Assembly: GCF_025933915.1 (NCBI RefSeq)
Contig: NZ_JAICZA010000013.1
Span: 1 to 49,568 of the forward strand
DNA length: 49,568 nucleotides
Direction of reading: 5' to 3'
Origin: Mycobacterium sp.
GTDB lineage: Bacteria; Actinomycetota; Actinomycetes; Mycobacteriales; Mycobacteriaceae
Both the position numbers and the translations under genes were made by a program. Shown piece after piece: positions 32,266 through 41,269 of the stretch (positions are counted from its first letter, which is position 1; every line of letters starts with the position of its first letter). The notes under the pieces are model-generated. The model worked only from the letters and a program-made list of their open reading frames with translations. It was not told where the DNA came from and ran no database searches.

Positions 32266-32308
32266 AGTGATTCCTCCTGATTGTGTAGAGCCTGTTTGGT
32301 GCCACTAT

Positions 32309-32329
32309 GCTGAGTGAACCCCGCTCAAG
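32309..32329. promoter_or_regulatory. HAIR operator 1 upstream of dnaK
   Basis: GCTGAGT-N7-GCTCAAG matches HAIR with 5 of 7 and 6 of 7 bases in the two arms. It lies 44 bases upstream of the dnaK ATG. Confidence 0.65.
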
Positions 32330-32363
32330 CCTGCCCCTGGGGGCTGCGGGCTGTCAAACCCAT

Positions 32364-32384
32364 CTTGAGTCTGGTTCACTCAAC
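32364..32384. promoter_or_regulatory. HAIR operator 2 upstream of dnaK
   Basis: CTTGAGT-N7-ACTCAAC differs from the HAIR consensus at one base. It lies 34 bases beyond HAIR 1. Confidence 0.85.
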
Positions 32385-32550
32385 TTGTCGATCATGCTAA
32401 CGGCCCACGGTCGCGTGTTGTTCCCGGGGTCGGTCACGCGGCGATAAAACTTCACCATCGGCGCCGCATCGATAGGCCGTCGAGTGCAGCGACCGTCGAC
32501 CGTGCATGAGTAACCTGAGTGCGCTATTCGAATCGTCTGGGGAGCGGCGG

Positions 32551-33144
32551 GTGCGGTTGTCGGATAATGCGCGGCGGAGCCTGGCCGGTGGTTCGCTGCT
32601 GCTCGTAACCCTGTTCGTCGGTTCGGGGCCGGTGTCCGGCTGCAGCTCCGTCATCGGCGGCCGGCCGGTGGCCTCGCCCGGGCCGGGCGCAGGCGAGCCG
32701 TCCTTCCCCACGCCCCGCTCCACACCGTCGTCGCCCTCGGCGACCGCCGCGCCCGCCCCGGGGGCTCCGATCGCGCCGACGGGCCCCACGAACGCGGCCG
32801 GCGCCATCCCGCTGCCACCCGATCAGAACGGCTACGTCTTCATCGAGACCAAATCCGGCGTGACGCGCTGCCAGATCAACAAGGACGCCGTCGGCTGCGA
32901 GGCGCCCTTCACCAACTCCCCGCTGCAGGACGGTGAGCACGCCAACGGCGTCAGCATCACCACCGGCGGCAAGGTGCAGTGGGTGCTGGGCAACCTGGGG
33001 GCCATCCCGACCGTCAAGATCGACTACCAGACCTACGCCGCCCAGGGCTGGACGATCATCGCCAACGTCGACGGCACCCGCTTCACCAACGACCAGACCA
33101 AGCACGGCATGTTCGTCAGCATCGACAAGGTCAACACCTTCTGA
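32551..33144 (+). CDS. Lipoprotein of unknown function
   Basis: A 197-residue protein from GTG 32551, chosen because GGGGAG lies about 7 bases upstream and because it gives a 30-residue signal ending in the lipobox VSGC. An earlier ATG at 32506 would add 15 residues. After the lipidated Cys comes a Pro/Ser/Thr-rich linker (about residues 40-85). A globular part with two cysteines follows (VTRCQINKDAVGCEAPF) and ends in MFVSIDKVNTF. The place and orientation near dnaK suggest an LpqJ-type lipoprotein, but this is uncertain. It may be the first gene of a three-gene run. Confidence 0.75.
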   Translation: MRLSDNARRSLAGGSLLLVTLFVGSGPVSGCSSVIGGRPVASPGPGAGEPSFPTPRSTPSSPSATAAPAPGAPIAPTGPTNAAGAIPLPPDQNGYVFIETKSGVTRCQINKDAVGCEAPFTNSPLQDGEHANGVSITTGGKVQWVLGNLGAIPTVKIDYQTYAAQGWTIIANVDGTRFTNDQTKHGMFVSIDKVNTF

Positions 33145-33201
33145 GTGCGGCCGCCGCACCGATTGAAGGACTGCCATCAGGAGATTGGCAGGCGCGGTCA
33201 G

Positions 33202-33207
33202 TACCAT
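33202..33207 (+). promoter_or_regulatory. Candidate -10 element of the Thr-rich membrane protein gene
   Basis: TACCAT lies 7 bases before GTG 33215, with no Shine-Dalgarno, so a leaderless start is likely and supports this start codon. Confidence 0.45.
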
Positions 33208-33214
33208 CGGTGCC

Positions 33215-33751
33215 GTGGCATCCAACGGTCCACGCGATGACTTCCACAACCGGCCCACGCAGCATGCCGACTTCGGCGTGAGCGAGCCGCCGACCGGTGA
33301 AGTCCCGCCACCGAATTTCCCGCCCCAGCCGCCGCATGGGTTCGAGCCACCCGATGGCGTCGACCCCTTCGACCAGGAAGCCGAGCCGAAACCCTGGTAT
33401 CGCAAGCCGGGGATGCTCGTCGCCTGGCTGCTCTCCGTCGTCATCCTGATCGCGCTGATCGTGTTCGGCATCATCGAGCTCATTCAGGGAGATCAGTCCG
33501 TCAACCACGCCCCCACGTCGACGACGAGCACGACGAGCACCACCACGACGACCACGACGACGCCGACGACCACGACCTCGCCCAGCAGTAGCGCGGAAGA
33601 ACAGCCGCCGGCTCAGCAGCCGACGCAGCAGCAGCCCACCGGAACACAGACGCAGCAGCCCTCGCATCGCCACCATCTGCCGCAGCTGCCACCGGTGATC
33701 ACCATTCCGCAGGTGCCGACGGTCATCACGGTGCCGCCGGGCCTGCGTTAG
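33215..33751 (+). CDS. Single-pass membrane protein with Thr-rich outer tail
   Basis: A 178-residue protein. The Pro-rich cytoplasmic N-terminus (residues 1-65) is followed by a helix (LVAWLLSVVILIALIVFGII, about 67-88). The outer tail begins with about 30 Ser/Thr residues, then Gln/Pro- and His-containing sequence, ending in PPVITIPQVPTVITVPPGL. The Thr run suggests O-mannosylation. A start upstream is open but lacks signals. It resembles the tail of the following Hsp70-like protein. No family is recognised. Confidence 0.7.
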   Translation: MASNGPRDDFHNRPTQHADFGVSEPPTGEVPPPNFPPQPPHGFEPPDGVDPFDQEAEPKPWYRKPGMLVAWLLSVVILIALIVFGIIELIQGDQSVNHAPTSTTSTTSTTTTTTTTPTTTTSPSSSAEEQPPAQQPTQQQPTGTQTQQPSHRHHLPQLPPVITIPQVPTVITVPPGLR

Positions 33752-33802
33752 CGAGTCGACGGCAGGCCGATCACGTTCGGCGGCGCGGCGGGGACGGCGC
33801 CC

Positions 33803-33808
33803 TAGACT
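33803..33808 (+). promoter_or_regulatory. Candidate -10 element of the Hsp70-like gene
   Basis: TAGACT would give a leader of about 35 bases before ATG 33849. The leader contains AGGGGTG as a possible ribosome-binding site. Confidence 0.35.
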
Positions 33809-33848
33809 CGCTGCAATCCACGGGGACAACTGACACAGGGGTGCGGAC

Positions 33849-35522
33849 ATGAGCGAGTCGCTCGGGCTATCGATCGGGGTGGCCAACCTGGTGGCGGCCC
33901 GTGCGGGCAGCGCTCCGGTAACCCGCAGCTCGGTGTTGACCTTGTTCGAGCAGCGGCCCACCGAAGTTGGCCTGCCGGAAGAGAATCCGAACCTGGCGAC
34001 ACCCGGCCTGGTGCTGCGGGGGTTCGTCGAGCGGGTCGGCGACCGGGCTCCGTTGGTGGCGGCTGACGGCACCAAGTACCTCGGCGCGGCGCTGACGGTC
34101 GAGGCGATCGAGGCGATGGCCCGCGCGGTCGGCTACGGAACCCCGATCACCATCGCGGTGCCCGCCTACTGGTCCGACGAACAGTTCGCGGCGCTGCGCG
34201 AGGAATTCTTCGCCCAGTCGGACCTCGCACGTGGCGGGGTCGCACCGATGCTGGTTTCCGACGCCACGGCCGCGCTCGCGGCGCTGCGCGGCACACCGGG
34301 ATTCCCGGCCGACGGCGTCATCGCGCTGTGCGACTTCGGCGCCGGCGGCAGCACCATCACGGTCGTCGACGCCCACGCGGGATTTGCGCCGGTCGGCCCG
34401 GCCGTGCGGCACACCGATTTCTCCGGCGACGCGATCGATCAGCTCATCGTCGATCACCTGCTGGCCGCCGATGTCAGCACCGCCGTCCTGGGCGGCACCG
34501 CGCGGATGGGGTCGCAGACCCGCCTGCTCGGCGCATGCCGGCGCGCCAAGGAGCAACTGTCGACGGCCGCGGTGAGCACCGTCGCGGGGGCTTCCGGTGA
34601 GGTCGCCCAACTGACCCGCACCGAGTTCGAGCAACTGATCTCCCCACCGCTGGACCGGTTTCTCGCGTCGCTTCAAGACACGTTGCGGCGCAACGGGATT
34701 CCGGCCACCAACGTGCGCGCCGTGGCGATCGTCGGCGGCGGCGCGAGCATCCCGTTGATCACCGCGCGGTTGTCCCAGCGCTTTGGCGTGCCGGTCCGCA
34801 GCACGGCGCAGCCGGCCTTGCTCGCCGCGCTGGGCGCGGCGGCGCTTGGTGCGCAGTACGCATCGGGGGGTGCTCCGACCGTCGCGGGCGCCGCCGTGGA
34901 GACACCGACCGAGATGGTCGGCGCCGCCGGCGTCGGCATGACCCAGGCCGCGTGGGCCGCGCAAGCCACCGACGTGGATGACGCCCTGGCGTGGTCGCAA
35001 GACGCCGACTCCGACGAGCCGGTGCCCTACACCGGACGCGACGCCACCGGCGAATATGCCGGTGAGGCGAGCGAATTCGAGTATCCCGAGCAGGACGGGC
35101 TGCCCTGGTACAAGCGCACGGCGCTGGTGCTGACCGTGGCCGGGGCGGTCGTGGCGGTGCTGGTGGCCGCGGCGTTGGCGATCGGCCTGCTGATGACGAA
35201 GTCCACCCCGGGCCCTCCCACGTCGCCGCCGAGCCCATCGGCGCCGCCGCAAACGGTGACCATCACCGGGCCGAATGACAGCACCACCGTCACCGTGGTT
35301 CCGGCGCCGCCGCCACCGTCCAGCGAGGCGCCGGCCACCACCACCACCACGACGGCGCCGCCGGAGCCGTCGACCACGACGACCACGCCTCCGCCGAGCA
35401 CCACGACGACCACCACCGCGCCGCCCACCACGACATCGCAGGTGACCACGACCACCGCCGCGCCGTCGACCACACGCACGCGACCGTTCCCACCCATCTT
35501 CCAACCCCCATTCGGGCGCTGA
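33849..35522 (+). CDS. Membrane-anchored Hsp70-like protein with Pro/Thr-rich tail (Rv0312-like)
   Basis: A 557-residue protein. Residues 1 to about 340 follow the Hsp70/actin fold: LGLSIGVANLVAARAG (phosphate 1), IALCDFGAGGSTITVVDAH (phosphate 2) and VAIVGGGASIPLITARLSQ (adenosine motif). There is no peptide-binding domain of Hsp70 type. An acidic linker leads to one helix (LVLTVAGAVVAVLVAAALAI, about 426-445) and a tail of about 105 residues rich in Pro and Thr, likely outside the membrane and possibly glycosylated. It resembles Rv0312 of M. tuberculosis, from memory. It is divergent from dnaK and follows another Thr-tailed protein. Function unknown. Confidence 0.8.
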   Translation: MSESLGLSIGVANLVAARAGSAPVTRSSVLTLFEQRPTEVGLPEENPNLATPGLVLRGFVERVGDRAPLVAADGTKYLGAALTVEAIEAMARAVGYGTPITIAVPAYWSDEQFAALREEFFAQSDLARGGVAPMLVSDATAALAALRGTPGFPADGVIALCDFGAGGSTITVVDAHAGFAPVGPAVRHTDFSGDAIDQLIVDHLLAADVSTAVLGGTARMGSQTRLLGACRRAKEQLSTAAVSTVAGASGEVAQLTRTEFEQLISPPLDRFLASLQDTLRRNGIPATNVRAVAIVGGGASIPLITARLSQRFGVPVRSTAQPALLAALGAAALGAQYASGGAPTVAGAAVETPTEMVGAAGVGMTQAAWAAQATDVDDALAWSQDADSDEPVPYTGRDATGEYAGEASEFEYPEQDGLPWYKRTALVLTVAGAVVAVLVAAALAIGLLMTKSTPGPPTSPPSPSAPPQTVTITGPNDSTTVTVVPAPPPPSSEAPATTTTTTAPPEPSTTTTTPPPSTTTTTTAPPTTTSQVTTTTAAPSTTRTRPFPPIFQPPFGR

Positions 35523-35536
35523 CACGAACGATTGCG

Positions 35537-35558
35537 CCCGGGCCGAAAAGGGCCCGGG
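35537..35558 (+). terminator. Hairpin terminator after the Hsp70-like gene
   Basis: CCCGGGCC (35537-35544) and GGCCCGGG (35551-35558) form a perfect 8-bp stem with a 6-base loop, 15 bases after the stop. An A/G-rich stretch, not a T-tract, follows. The rest of the gap to 35772 shows nothing clear. Confidence 0.6.
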
Positions 35559-35772
35559 AAAAGGGTCATTCGGCGAAATTCGGTGGCGCTCATCACTCCG
35601 ACGAACGTCACACTCCGTGAGTAGACATCAATCGCCAGGCCAGAGGCGCCGACGAACGGAAAGTTAGGGCAGCCTTTCTCGCGGCGAAAGCGGCGAGGAT
35701 GCGACGATGAGCGGGGCTTAAGCAGGCAGATAAAGCACCGGCCGAATTACCTAGGCATTGGGGAGATCTTCT

Positions 35773-38637
35773 GTGACGACGCAGATGCTCATCAGACTGG
35801 TCGTGGGCATGGGCATGACGGTGCTCGTGGTCGCGCTCGCCGCACGGCGGGTCCTGTGGCTGACCAAGCTGGTCACGGCCGGCAGGTCGGCGCCGGGGCG
35901 CATCGACAAACCCGTCAAGCGAATCTGGGCCGAGGTCTCCGAGGTCTTCGGGCAGCGCCGCATGCTCAGATGGACGATCCCCGGCCTGGCGCACTTCTTC
36001 ACCATGTGGGGATTCTTCATCCTGCTCACGGTGTATATCGAGGCCTACGGGCTGCTCTTCCAGGACAACTTCCACATCCCGTTCATCGGGCGGTGGGACG
36101 CGCTGGGCTTCCTACAGGACTTCTTCGCGACCGCCGTCTTCCTCGGCATCGCCACCTTCGCCGTCATCCGGCTGCGCACCGAGCCAAAGGATTACGGCCG
36201 CGACTCACGGTTCTATGGCTCGCACACCGGCGGTGCCTGGCTGGTCCTGTTCATGATCTTCAACGTCGTGTTCACCTACGTGTTCGTGCGCGGAGCCGCG
36301 GTCAACAACGGCACGCTGCCCTACGGCAACGGCGCCTTCCTGTCGCAACTGTTCGGCGTCATCCTGCGGCCGCTGGGCCAACCCGCCAACGAAATCATCG
36401 AAACGACGGCCCTGCTGCTGCACATCGCGGTCATGCTGGCGTTCCTGATCATCGTGCTGCACTCCAAGCACCTGCACATCTTCTCGGCGCCGATCAACGT
36501 GATCTTCAAGCGGCTGCCCGACGGACTCGGCCCGCTGCTGCCGCTGGAACACGACGGCAAGCCGATCGACTTCGAAAACCCGCCCGACGACGCAACATTC
36601 GGGCGCGGGAAGATCGAGGACTTCAGCTGGAAGGCCATGCTGGACTTCGCCACCTGCACCGAGTGTGGGCGCTGCCAGTCGCAGTGCCCGGCGTGGAACA
36701 CCGGCAAGCCGCTCTCGCCCAAGCTCCTCATCATGGATCTGCGCGACCACTGGCTGGCCAAGGCGCCCTACATCCTGGGCCAAACGCCGCAGCCCACCGA
36801 CGGTTTCGACGCTGAGGCCGCGCACGACGACGGCCATCACGTTCCCGAGGCGGGCTTCGGCCGCGTCATGGGCTCCGGCCCCGAGCAGGCCACCCGGCCG
36901 CTGGTCGGCACCGAGGAACAGGGCGGCGTCATCGACCCCGATGTGCTGTGGTCGTGCGTGTCCTGCGGGGCCTGCGTCGAGCAGTGTCCGGTGGACATCG
37001 AGCACGTCGATCACATCATCGACATGCGCCGCTACCAGGTGATGATGGAGTCCGAGTTCCCCTCGGAACTGTCGGTGCTGTTCAAGAACCTGGAAAGCAA
37101 GGGCAACCCGTGGGGCCAGAACGCCTCCGACCGCACCAAGTGGATCGACGAGGTCGACTTCGACGTACCGGTCTACGGCGAGGACGTCGACAGCTTCGAC
37201 GGCTACGAATACCTGTTCTGGGTGGGCTGCGCCGGCGCCTATGACGACAAGGCCAAGAAGACCACCAAGGCCGTCGCCGAGCTGCTGGCCGTCGCCGGGG
37301 TGAAGTACCTGGTGCTGGGCACCGGCGAGTCCTGCAACGGTGACTCCGCGCGCCGCTCGGGCAACGAGTTTTTGTTCCAGCAGCTGGCGCAGCAGGCCGT
37401 GCAGACCCTGGACGGACTGTTCGAGGGCACCGAGACCGTCGACCGCAAGATCGTGGTGAGCTGCCCCCACTGCTTCAACACCCTGGGCCGCGAATACCGC
37501 CAGCTCGGCGCGGAGTATTCGGTCTTGCACCACACCCAGCTGCTGAACCGGCTGGTCCGGGACAACAGGCTGGTGCCCGTGTCCCCGGTGTCCCAGTCCA
37601 TCACCTATCACGACCCCTGCTACCTGGGCCGGCACAACAAGATCTACGACCCGCCTCGCGAGTTGATCGGGGCCGCCGGCGCAGACCTGACCGAGATGCC
37701 ACGCAACCGCGAACGCAGCTTCTGCTGCGGGGCCGGTGGCGCGCGGATGTGGATGGAAGAACACATCGGCAAGCGGATCAACCACGAACGCGTCGACGAG
37801 GCGCTGGCCACCGGGGCCACCACCATCGCCACCGCGTGCCCCTTCTGCCGGGTGATGATCACCGACGGCGTCAACGACCGCCAGGACGAGGCCGGGCGCA
37901 CGGGCGTCGAGGTGCTCGACGTCGCCCAGATCCTGCTCGCGTCTCTTGAGTACGACAAGGCGACGCTGCCCGAAAAGGGCACGGCCGCCAAGGAAGCCTC
38001 CGAAAGGGCCGGCGCGCGGGCGTCTCAACAGGCCGCGGCGGCGCCCACGGCCGAGGCAGCCGCGGCCTCGGCGACCGCCCCCACCGAGGCGCCCGCCGAG
38101 GCGGCCCCGAAGGCCGAGACCACTGCGGCTCCCGCCGCACCCGTGAAGGGGCTGGGGATCGCCGGAGGCGCGAAGCGACCCGGCGCCAAGAAAGCGGCAC
38201 CCGCCACAGAAGGCGGGGCAGGCAAGGCCGAGGCGGCCGCGCCCCCCGCGCCGGTGAAGGGTCTGGGCATCGCCGGCGGCGCCAAGCGTCCCGGGGCGAA
38301 GAAGGCGGCACCCGCCAAGGCCGAGACACCCCAAGCCGAGGCACCCAAGGCCGAGGCGGCCGAGACCGAGGCCAAGGCGCCCGCTGCGCCGGTGAAGGGC
38401 CTGGGTCTGGCCGCGGGCGCCAAGCGACCTGGGGCCAAGAAAGCGGCACCGGCAACCGAGGCGAAGGCGGAGACCCCGAAGGCGCAGACTCAACCAGCGG
38501 AACAGGCGGACGCCGAACCCGAGGCGGCGCCCAAAGCGGAGCCGGCAAAGGCAGCCGAGGGCGACGCAGCAAAGCCCGAAGCACCCGTTAAAGGTTTGGG
38601 TATCGCTCGCGGCGCTCGCCCACCGGGCAAGCGCTGA
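35773..38637 (+). CDS. etfD: Membrane ETF oxidoreductase, iron-sulphur protein
   Basis: A 954-residue protein matching Rv0338c (about 882), reported as EtfD, which passes electrons from ETF during fatty-acid oxidation to membrane quinones (from memory). Five N-terminal helices (about residues 1-235) form the membrane part. Two [4Fe-4S] motifs follow, CTECGRCQSQCP (near 295) and CVSCGACVEQCP (near 396), then two CCG domains (CPHCFNTLG; CYLGRHN; CCGAGGARM near 651; CPFCRVMI). The tail (from about 735) is Ala/Lys/Glu-rich with four copies of a PVKGLGIA motif. GTG 35773 has GGGGAGA about 6 bases upstream. It probably partners FadE enzymes. Confidence 0.9.
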   Translation: MTTQMLIRLVVGMGMTVLVVALAARRVLWLTKLVTAGRSAPGRIDKPVKRIWAEVSEVFGQRRMLRWTIPGLAHFFTMWGFFILLTVYIEAYGLLFQDNFHIPFIGRWDALGFLQDFFATAVFLGIATFAVIRLRTEPKDYGRDSRFYGSHTGGAWLVLFMIFNVVFTYVFVRGAAVNNGTLPYGNGAFLSQLFGVILRPLGQPANEIIETTALLLHIAVMLAFLIIVLHSKHLHIFSAPINVIFKRLPDGLGPLLPLEHDGKPIDFENPPDDATFGRGKIEDFSWKAMLDFATCTECGRCQSQCPAWNTGKPLSPKLLIMDLRDHWLAKAPYILGQTPQPTDGFDAEAAHDDGHHVPEAGFGRVMGSGPEQATRPLVGTEEQGGVIDPDVLWSCVSCGACVEQCPVDIEHVDHIIDMRRYQVMMESEFPSELSVLFKNLESKGNPWGQNASDRTKWIDEVDFDVPVYGEDVDSFDGYEYLFWVGCAGAYDDKAKKTTKAVAELLAVAGVKYLVLGTGESCNGDSARRSGNEFLFQQLAQQAVQTLDGLFEGTETVDRKIVVSCPHCFNTLGREYRQLGAEYSVLHHTQLLNRLVRDNRLVPVSPVSQSITYHDPCYLGRHNKIYDPPRELIGAAGADLTEMPRNRERSFCCGAGGARMWMEEHIGKRINHERVDEALATGATTIATACPFCRVMITDGVNDRQDEAGRTGVEVLDVAQILLASLEYDKATLPEKGTAAKEASERAGARASQQAAAAPTAEAAAASATAPTEAPAEAAPKAETTAAPAAPVKGLGIAGGAKRPGAKKAAPATEGGAGKAEAAAPPAPVKGLGIAGGAKRPGAKKAAPAKAETPQAEAPKAEAAETEAKAPAAPVKGLGLAAGAKRPGAKKAAPATEAKAETPKAQTQPAEQADAEPEAAPKAEPAKAAEGDAAKPEAPVKGLGIARGARPPGKR
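38140..38637 (+). repeat. Four-copy PVKGLGIA repeat in the EtfD tail
   Basis: Copies begin at 38140, 38251, 38389 and 38584. The first three read PVKGLG(I/L)A then GAKRPGAKKAAPA, separated by Ala/Glu/Lys-rich linkers of different length. The fourth is shorter and ends the protein (PVKGLGIARGARPPGKR). Confidence 0.85.
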
Positions 38638-38666
38638 TCACAGTTTGACGCTGTCAGCAAATTTCA

Positions 38667-39971
38667 GTGGACAGTGATGGCACCATTAGTGGTGTGACCA
38701 CCCATCAGCTGCCGCACCAGCTGCCACCGCACCCGTCGGCTCATCACCGGCCGCAGCGTACTTTCGCGCAGTCGTCGAAGCTTCAGGACGTCCTGTACGA
38801 GATTCGCGGACCGGTGCACGCGCAGGCCGCGCGGCTGGAAGCCGAGGGGCATCGCATCCTCAAGCTCAACATCGGCAATCCGGCGCCGTTCGGCTTCGAG
38901 GCGCCCGACGTGATCATGCGCGACATGATCCAGGCGCTGCCGTACGCCCAGGGTTACTCGGACTCACAGGGCATCCTGCCCGCGCGCCGGGCGGTGGTCA
39001 CCCGCTACGAATTGGTCGACGGATTCCCCCGCTTCGACGTCGACGACGTCTACCTGGGCAACGGTTGCTCCGAGCTGATCACGATGACGCTGCAGGCCCT
39101 GCTCGACAACGGCGACGAGGTGCTGATCCCGTCGCCCGACTACCCGCTGTGGACGGCGTCGACCTCGCTGGCCGGTGGCACCCCGGTGCACTACCTGTGC
39201 GACGAGACGCAGGGCTGGCAGCCGGACCTCGCCGACCTGGAGTCGAAGATCACCGACCGCACCAAGGCGCTGGTGGTGATCAACCCGAACAACCCGACCG
39301 GCGCGGTCTACAGCAGCGAAGTCCTCACCCAGATCGTCGAATTGGCGCGCAAACACGAGCTGCTGCTGCTCGCCGACGAGATCTACGACAAGATCCTCTA
39401 CGACGACGCCCAGCACATCAACCTGGCCTCGCTGGCGCCGGACATGTTGTGCCTGACCTTCAACGGCCTGTCGAAGGCCTACCGGGTGGCCGGCTACCGG
39501 GCCGGCTGGCTGGCGATCACCGGGCCCAAGGACCACGCCGGCAGCTTCATCGAGGGAATCAACCTGCTGGCCAACATGCGCCTGTGCCCCAACGTCCCGG
39601 CGCAACATGCGATCCAGGTCGCCCTGGGCGGCTACCAGAGCATCGACGACCTGGTCCTGCCCGGCGGCCGACTGCTCGAGCAGCGCGACGTCGCCTGGAC
39701 CAAGCTCAACGAGATTCCGGGGGTGTCCTGCGTCAAGCCGGACGGCGCGCTCTACGCCTTCCCGCGGCTGGATCCCGAGGTCTACGACATCGACGACGAC
39801 GAGCAGCTCGTCCTCGACCTGCTGCTGCAGGAGAAGATTCTGGTCACCCAGGGCACCGGCTTCAATTGGCCGGCACCAGATCACCTGCGCATCGTGACGC
39901 TGCCGTGGGCCCGCGATCTGGCGGCCGCGATCGAGCGGCTGGGCAACTTCCTCGTCGGCTATCGCCAGTAA
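38667..39971 (+). CDS. aspC: Class I aminotransferase
   Basis: A 434-residue PLP-dependent aminotransferase of AspC/AlaA type. The PLP lysine is in FNGLSKAYRVAGYRAGWL (near residue 270). Other motifs are KLNIGNPAPFGFEAP, VVINPNNPTGAVYS and LLLADEIYDKILYD. GTG 38667 was kept because the first residues (DSDGTI then VTTHQLP) resemble the M. tuberculosis protein Rv0337c; GTG 38694 is a shorter option. A TTGACG at 38645 is a possible -35, but no good -10 follows. Substrate assignment (Asp or Ala) is from the family. Confidence 0.9.
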   Translation: MDSDGTISGVTTHQLPHQLPPHPSAHHRPQRTFAQSSKLQDVLYEIRGPVHAQAARLEAEGHRILKLNIGNPAPFGFEAPDVIMRDMIQALPYAQGYSDSQGILPARRAVVTRYELVDGFPRFDVDDVYLGNGCSELITMTLQALLDNGDEVLIPSPDYPLWTASTSLAGGTPVHYLCDETQGWQPDLADLESKITDRTKALVVINPNNPTGAVYSSEVLTQIVELARKHELLLLADEIYDKILYDDAQHINLASLAPDMLCLTFNGLSKAYRVAGYRAGWLAITGPKDHAGSFIEGINLLANMRLCPNVPAQHAIQVALGGYQSIDDLVLPGGRLLEQRDVAWTKLNEIPGVSCVKPDGALYAFPRLDPEVYDIDDDEQLVLDLLLQEKILVTQGTGFNWPAPDHLRIVTLPWARDLAAAIERLGNFLVGYRQ

Positions 39972-39990
39972 GCACCCAGGAAACCGCCTC

Positions 39991-39996
39991 TACGGT
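39991..39996 (+). promoter_or_regulatory. Candidate -10 element of the YibE/F-type gene
   Basis: TACGGT lies 7 bases before GTG 40004, which supports that codon over GTG 39995 and suggests a leaderless mRNA. Confidence 0.4.
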
Positions 39997-40003
39997 GGAG
40001 CGG

Positions 40004-41269
40004 GTGACGCACTCCCACTCGCACAGCATGCCGCCGGGCCCGTCTGCCGTTGATCCGTTGCCCGCCAGGATCGTCGTCGGGCTGCTGATCGCGATCGGCG
40101 TCGCGGTAGCCCTCGGCGCGATCGTGTTGTGGCCCAGTCGACAGCGCGTCGACATTCCGATGCCGCTGCAGAGCGCGTCCGGCGGCGCCGTGAGCACGCA
40201 GGCCGGGCACGTGCTGTCCAGCGAGTTGGGCGACTGCGGCAGCCCGTCGGTCAGCCAGGTTCTCACCGGCCCGCCGCAGCCCGCCGTGCCGGGCGCCGGG
40301 CGCTGCGTGTTGACCCGGGTCGCCATCGATTCCGGACCGAACGCGGGCGCCGGCACGCTGCTGGAGTCCTCCCCCGGTCCCGGCCAGCCGAAATTCGCGG
40401 TGGGCGACCACATTCGGATCGTGCGGCAGGTCGACGATCAGGGCGCGACCAGCTACGCGTTCTACGACTTCGAACGTGGTTGGGCGCTGGTCGGTTTGGC
40501 GATCGCGTTCGCGGTGGTGATCGTGGCCGTGGCGCGCTGGCGCGGGCTGCTCGCGCTGGTCGGGATCCTGGTCGCCTTCGTCGTGCTGGTCATGTTCCTG
40601 CTGCCGGCGTTGCGGGACGGCGCGCCCGCGATACCGGTGGCGCTGGTGGCGGCGGCGGCGATCCTCTACGCGGTCATCTACCTGGCCCACGGAATCAGCC
40701 TGCGGACCAGCGCCGCACTGCTGGGCACCCTGTCAGCGCTGCTGTTGTCCGCCGGATTATCTTGGGCAGCAATACAACTGACACACCTCACCGGGCTGTC
40801 GGACGAACAGAACACCACCGTCAGCGCATACCTGGGCAATGTGTCGATCGGTGGCCTGCTGCTGGCCGGCTTCATCATCGGGTCGCTGGGTGTGCTCAAC
40901 GATGTGACGGTGACCCAATCCTCGACGGTGTTCGAGCTCGCCCGCCTCGGGGGCTCGCGACGGGCGACCTTTGTGGGCGCCCTCCGGGTGGGTCGCGATC
41001 ACATCGCCAGCACGGTCTACACGCTGGTGCTGGCCTATGCCGGGAGTTCGCTGCCGCTGCTGTTGCTGTTCAGCGTGTCCAACCGCTCGTTGACGGACGT
41101 GCTGACCGGCGAGAGTGTGGCCATCGAGATCGCCCGCTCAGCGGTGGGCGGGATGGCGCTGGCGCTGTCGGTGCCACTGACGACGGCGATCGCCGCGGTG
41201 CTGGCGAAGCCTAGTGAAATCGGCTCCGCTCCAACAGGTCCAGCAGATAGCCACCGTAGCCGGACTTGA
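40004..41269 (+). CDS. YibE/F-like multi-pass membrane protein
   Basis: About 421 residues. A His-rich start (VTHSHSHSM) and one helix precede an extracytoplasmic domain with two cysteines (LGDCGSP, GRCVLTR). About seven helices follow with the YibE/F-type stretch [19 protein letters not shown]. The family is widespread but poorly understood. GTG 40004 was chosen from the -10 spacing. The last 59 bases, encoding a hydrophilic tail ([18 protein letters not shown]), lie antisense to the end of rmlA. Confidence 0.8.
   Translation: MTHSHSHSMPPGPSAVDPLPARIVVGLLIAIGVAVALGAIVLWPSRQRVDIPMPLQSASGGAVSTQAGHVLSSELGDCGSPSVSQVLTGPPQPAVPGAGRCVLTRVAIDSGPNAGAGTLLESSPGPGQPKFAVGDHIRIVRQVDDQGATSYAFYDFERGWALVGLAIAFAVVIVAVARWRGLLALVGILVAFVVLVMFLLPALRDGAPAIPVALVAAAAILYAVIYLAHGISLRTSAALLGTLSALLLSAGLSWAAIQLTHLTGLSDEQNTTVSAYLGNVSIGGLLLAGFIIGSLGVLNDVTVTQSSTVFELARLGGSRRATFVGALRVGRDHIASTVYTLVLAYAGSSLPLLLLFSVSNRSLTDVLTGESVAIEIARSAVGGMALALSVPLTTAIAAVLAKPSEIGSAPTGPADSHRSRT

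Larger units (their letters stand above)
32266..32550. other. 285-bp divergent control region of dnaK and the lipoprotein gene
   Basis: It holds two HAIR sites and a TTGACA (minus strand, 32352-32357) that could be a -35, although a matching -10 is not clear. A G/C-rich stretch lies between the HAIR sites. Confidence 0.5.

Noticed and set aside
36205..38493. Minus-strand open frame opposite etfD
   Set aside because: Complement of etfD; the repeated Gly/Leu/Arg composition only mirrors the Ala/Lys-rich tail.
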